Below, in pieces: positions 63,102 to 64,000 of a stretch of DNA of 64,000 nucleotides. Location: NCBI RefSeq assembly GCF_002871005.1, contig NZ_PHSN01000010.1:176910-240909 (forward strand). The letters run 5' to 3'. The DNA comes from Acidimangrovimonas sediminis. GTDB lineage: Bacteria > Pseudomonadota > Alphaproteobacteria > Rhodobacterales > Rhodobacteraceae. How positions within the stretch are numbered: position 1 is the first letter of the stretch; every line of letters begins with the position of its first letter. Under the pieces are notes generated by a model, which saw nothing but the letters and a program-made list of their open reading frames with translations, made no database searches and was not told the origin of the DNA. Made by a program: the position numbers and the translations under genes.

Positions 63102-63490
63102 CTGATAGTGTTTTGCACCGGCCGAGGGTCAATTTCTTCTACCCGGTAGCCAAAGGCGCCGTCACTTACTCTACAACGAGCGTGACGGTCCGCTTCGAAT
63201 ATAGAGTGCTCTTTCGGTGCGTTGGGACCAACGGCAGGAAAGTCCCGCACTCCCGACCTTCAACGGCACGAAGATCGGGCGTCTGCGGCGAAAGTCCGGT
63301 TCGGCGGACTACAGCGCGGCATAGCGGTGGCGGTATGAACGGCAGCTTCGGGCCGGGCGCGTCGCGTGAGGAGCCACCGCCCACTCGGAGGCAAGGCGCA
63401 TTCCTTGCGCAAGGCAGGCCACCTGAACGGTGGCACTCGGCCTCCTCTTCACCCCGCGGGTTTTCCGGTCGTGTCGCCGCCGGCCTCGAC
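63102..63490. other. Intergenic decayed repeat region
   Basis: 389 bp after the MocR gene. Contains the 63235-63260 relative of 59525-59550 (CAGGAAAGTCCCGCACTCCC) and CGAAAGTCCGGTTCGG like the one at 53360. No gene is credible; ORFs here read in random frames. Confidence 0.5.
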
Positions 63491-63829
63491 GCGTGACGCC
63501 GCCATGGACATGGGTTCGGAGCGAGATGCCGGCGGCCTGCACGTCGCCGGTGACCTTCACGTCGCCGGTGACCACGAGGCCCGCCGGGGCGGTGATGCGC
63601 ACGGCACCGCCCGCCACCTCGAGGATGACGCCTCCCGGCAGCTCGACCCGGTAGGCCTGGCCGTCGCTGCTGGGCGGGGGGAAGGCATCGGAGGCCACGC
63701 TGCCGCCGATCACGCCTTGGGCGGTGTCGCCACCCGGGCAATGCACCATCACCTGTTCGCCCACGACCACCGGCGCCCAGATCCGCGCCCCGCCGGCCCG
63801 GCCCGCCTGCACCGGGAGCCAACCACCAC
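63491..63829 (-). pseudogene. Phage baseplate assembly protein V fragment
   Basis: Minus-strand frame with WLPVQAGRAGG, WAPVVVGEQVMVHCPGGD, GQAYRVELPGGVILEVAGGAVRITAPAGLVVTGDVKVTGDV and THVHGG. This is the gpV-like spike/baseplate protein of contractile phages, lacking its N-terminal half; after HTHGG the sequence becomes random. The left of the fragment joins a transposase remnant at about 63829. It is a relic of an older prophage. Confidence 0.75.
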
Positions 63830-63916
63830 CGCCCCCACACGAGCCTCGACGGGCTCACCCCGTGGGAGTATCACCAACGGTCAGTAGAGGACCAAAACCT
63901 GAACAGAGCGAACTAA
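63830..63916 (+). pseudogene. C-terminal remnant of an IS3-family transposase
   Basis: Reads RPHTSLDGLTPWEYHQR and then SVEDQNLNRAN to a TAA at 63914. This is the tail of IS3-type (OrfB/DDE) transposases. Everything before it has been replaced by the baseplate V fragment on the other strand, so an insertion or recombination joined them. Confidence 0.8.
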
Positions 63917-64000
63917 AGAACGCGGACTCTACGGGGAGCAGGTCACTCTGCTACGCTGCCGACAAACCTCGATCAAAGTCGCGAACGAGACCTATCTGAG

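Overview
The window is high-GC DNA from an alphaproteobacterium, most likely Rhodobacterales (Rhodobacteraceae/Paracoccaceae). Supporting genes are an AglEFG-type alpha-glucoside importer with AglA and AglR, a C4-pathway hemA preceded by a perfect FnrL box, a neighbouring RodZ-like/ispG pair, a DUF2189 membrane protein and two DUF1236 SH3-like proteins. All gene functions were inferred by reading translated motifs; no database search was run.

Layout of the core part (1-34714). 1-7592 is an alpha-glucoside locus: aglE-aglF-aglG-aglA on the minus strand, divergent from aglR and a GH1 beta-glucosidase, with two perfect LacI-type palindromes between them. 7617-11564 holds small membrane proteins, a DHA2 MFS pump and a TetR/SnoaL divergent pair with a paired operator. 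11619-17263 carries prfB, PBP1A and an AMIN/Amidase_3 amidase. 17449-24351 carries a FUSC protein, an aminotransferase, a DsbA-like protein and two secreted DUF1236 paralogues. 24525-30470 carries ispG, a RodZ-like protein, hemA and two secreted paralogues. 30611-34714 carries an M20 peptidase, intergenic hairpin repeats, an EnvZ-like kinase and an MBL hydrolase.

Accessory part (34796 to the end). A tRNA-Asn(GTT) is the integration site of a 14.2-kb element bounded by a 46-bp direct repeat (34826-34871 and 49045-49090). It has its own integrase, AlpA-like factor, primase-helicase, a repeat-rich candidate origin, a portal protein and terminase genes. No capsid, head-maturation or tail gene is recognisable, so it looks like a phage satellite rather than a complete prophage. 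Next to attL it carries a four-gene cargo operon: a TGT/DpdA-like protein, a sliding-clamp-like protein with a coiled coil, a small unknown, and a protein with an N-terminal TIR domain and a C-terminal RsiV-like (DUF4163/DUF3298) domain. This operon is my best candidate for an undescribed system.

Just beyond attR lies a second tyrosine integrase followed by a stand-alone reverse transcriptase of the defence-associated kind. An IS66-family element follows (terminal inverted repeats, target duplication, frameshifted transposase) that has cut a SnoaL-like gene. Then comes a Septu-like ATPase/HNH pair (ptuA/ptuB). From 58840 the genes are ordinary (HD hydrolase, GNAT, azlCD with a divergent MocR regulator). 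The end of the window holds a decayed baseplate V gene abutting the 3' remnant of an IS3-type transposase. The tRNA-Asn locus therefore acts as an accumulation point for mobile elements and anti-phage functions.
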